This document shows positions 6,150-6,793 of a DNA stretch of 6,793 nucleotides, one piece after another. The stretch's first letter is position 1; each line of letters starts with the position of its first letter. The translations under genes were made by a program, and so were the position numbers. Below the pieces are notes generated by a model. The model ran no database searches. It was not told the DNA's origin and worked only from the letters and a program-made list of their open reading frames with translations. This DNA is from Burkholderiales bacterium (GTDB lineage: Bacteria > Pseudomonadota > Gammaproteobacteria > Burkholderiales > Burkholderiaceae_C): NCBI GenBank assembly GCA_947372225.1, contig CANBSV010000122.1, positions 1-6,793 of the forward strand, written 5' to 3'.

Positions 6150-6793
6150 ATGAAATCCACCTGGCTGCAAAAGATTCGACGCAGACTGCGCCCCGCTTCG
6201 GCGGGCGTTGGAATCATGCTCGTCGCAGCCTTGCTCCTGCTCATCGTCGAGGGTCTCATCGTCAGCGATATCAACCGCGACCGTGACCGCGCAGTCGAAA
6301 GCCTTGAAGCCGACGCACGTCGCGCCACCGAAACCAAGGCCCGGGAGCTGTCGCAGGTCCTGACCGATCTGTACATCACCACACGCACGATCGCCATGCT
6401 GCCGGCCGTGCGCAAGCCGGAAGCCAGGAACCGGGCTACGGCGTCGGAGGATGTCGTCGATGAAGGGCGCTTCCAGGCGCGCGACGCGGAGACCGTGACG
6501 CAGCTTTACCTGCACCTGGCCGACGTGCTGTCGGTGTCCGAGGCCTACATCGTCTACGACGACTTCCATCCGGAGCGGGGCGAGGTCCCGTTCCTGATGT
6601 TCGACTCGCTGATCGCCAATCGCTTTCGTCGGCTGACCGACGGCGGCCAGGGCGTGGTGCGCAAGAACTCCGGGCCAGACCTGCCTGAGGAGGTCGAGTC
6701 GCAGGAATACGTGCAGCTCGTGGACCAGCTCAATCGCTTCCGGCACGACAACCCGACACTGCCACCGATGGCTCCCCACGGGGTCGCCAGCTT
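6150..6793 (+). CDS. Membrane-anchored sensor-type protein, N-terminal part (runs off the window)
   Basis: From ATG 6150 the frame is open to the window edge, giving 214 codons of a longer gene. Residues 1-15 are strongly basic (KIRRRLR), followed by one transmembrane helix at about 16-38 (GVGIMLVAALLLLIVEGLIV), so the rest is predicted to be periplasmic. After it comes a charged helix (DINRDRDRAVESLEADARRA, then KARELSQVLTDLYITTRTIAMLPAVRK), a pattern seen where dCache-like extracellular sensing domains begin, and then a more strand-like part with SEAYIVYDD and PFLMFDSLI. Such proteins usually continue with a second membrane helix and a kinase, GGDEF/EAL or chemotaxis output domain, none of which is visible here, so the output type is not claimed. 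GGAA lies five bases before the ATG as a modest ribosome site. The strong terminator 155 bases upstream implies its own promoter. G+C is higher here than in the first two genes. Confidence 0.75.
   Translation, partial: MKSTWLQKIRRRLRPASAGVGIMLVAALLLLIVEGLIVSDINRDRDRAVESLEADARRATETKARELSQVLTDLYITTRTIAMLPAVRKPEARNRATASEDVVDEGRFQARDAETVTQLYLHLADVLSVSEAYIVYDDFHPERGEVPFLMFDSLIANRFRRLTDGGQGVVRKNSGPDLPEEVESQEYVQLVDQLNRFRHDNPTLPPMAPHGVAS

Noticed and set aside
5795..6286. 163-codon plus-strand open frame
   Set aside because: It contains the intrinsic terminator at 5965-5995, overlaps the sensor start in another frame and has no ribosome site or recognisable motif.
5532..6779. 415-codon minus-strand open frame
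   Set aside because: It is antisense to the sensor gene and spans the strong plus-strand terminator. Its residue mix (His/Arg/Gln-rich) has no recognisable motif, and the plus-strand reading has a classic membrane-anchor start.

Overview
The window looks like chromosomal DNA of a betaproteobacterium, most likely Burkholderiales of a Comamonadaceae-like type. This rests on the moderately high G+C, on a lipoprotein start of the Cys-plus-poly-Gly kind, and on a PEP-CTERM-like tail (EPETYALMLAG) whose wording is typical of that group. It is an inference from style; no marker gene is present.

Layout: (1) 89-3485 (+) holds two long, well-preserved genes 13 bases apart, a DUF1800-family putative lipoprotein followed by a DUF1501-family protein with a twin-arginine signal. 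This is a recurrent bacterial pair of exported proteins of unknown function and the best-supported part of the window. (2) 3486-3681 is a short gap between convergent genes with a 14-base perfect palindrome. (3) 3682-4338 (-) encodes an unrecognised exported protein of 218 residues. (4) 4339-6149 is gene-poor. It contains an orphan PEP-CTERM-like tail at 4973-5113, a 48-residue very basic small ORF at 5310-5456 with an excellent ribosome binding site, a GC-rich hairpin just after it, and a strong intrinsic terminator at 5965-5995 with no convincing gene directly upstream. (5) 6150 to the window end (+) is the N-terminal part of a membrane-anchored sensor-type protein; its frame is open to the edge, so its output domain is unseen.

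How the parts relate: the first two genes are almost certainly co-transcribed and both products leave the cytoplasm, probably by different routes (lipoprotein/Sec for DUF1800, Tat for DUF1501). The minus-strand gene is convergent and independent. The middle stretch looks partly decayed, but it also carries two signals of real expression: the small basic ORF and the terminator. I see no CRISPR array, rRNA, tRNA, transposase or complete mobile element. I found no complete undescribed system; the items most worth a second look are the small basic ORF, the orphan terminator and the PEP-CTERM remnant.
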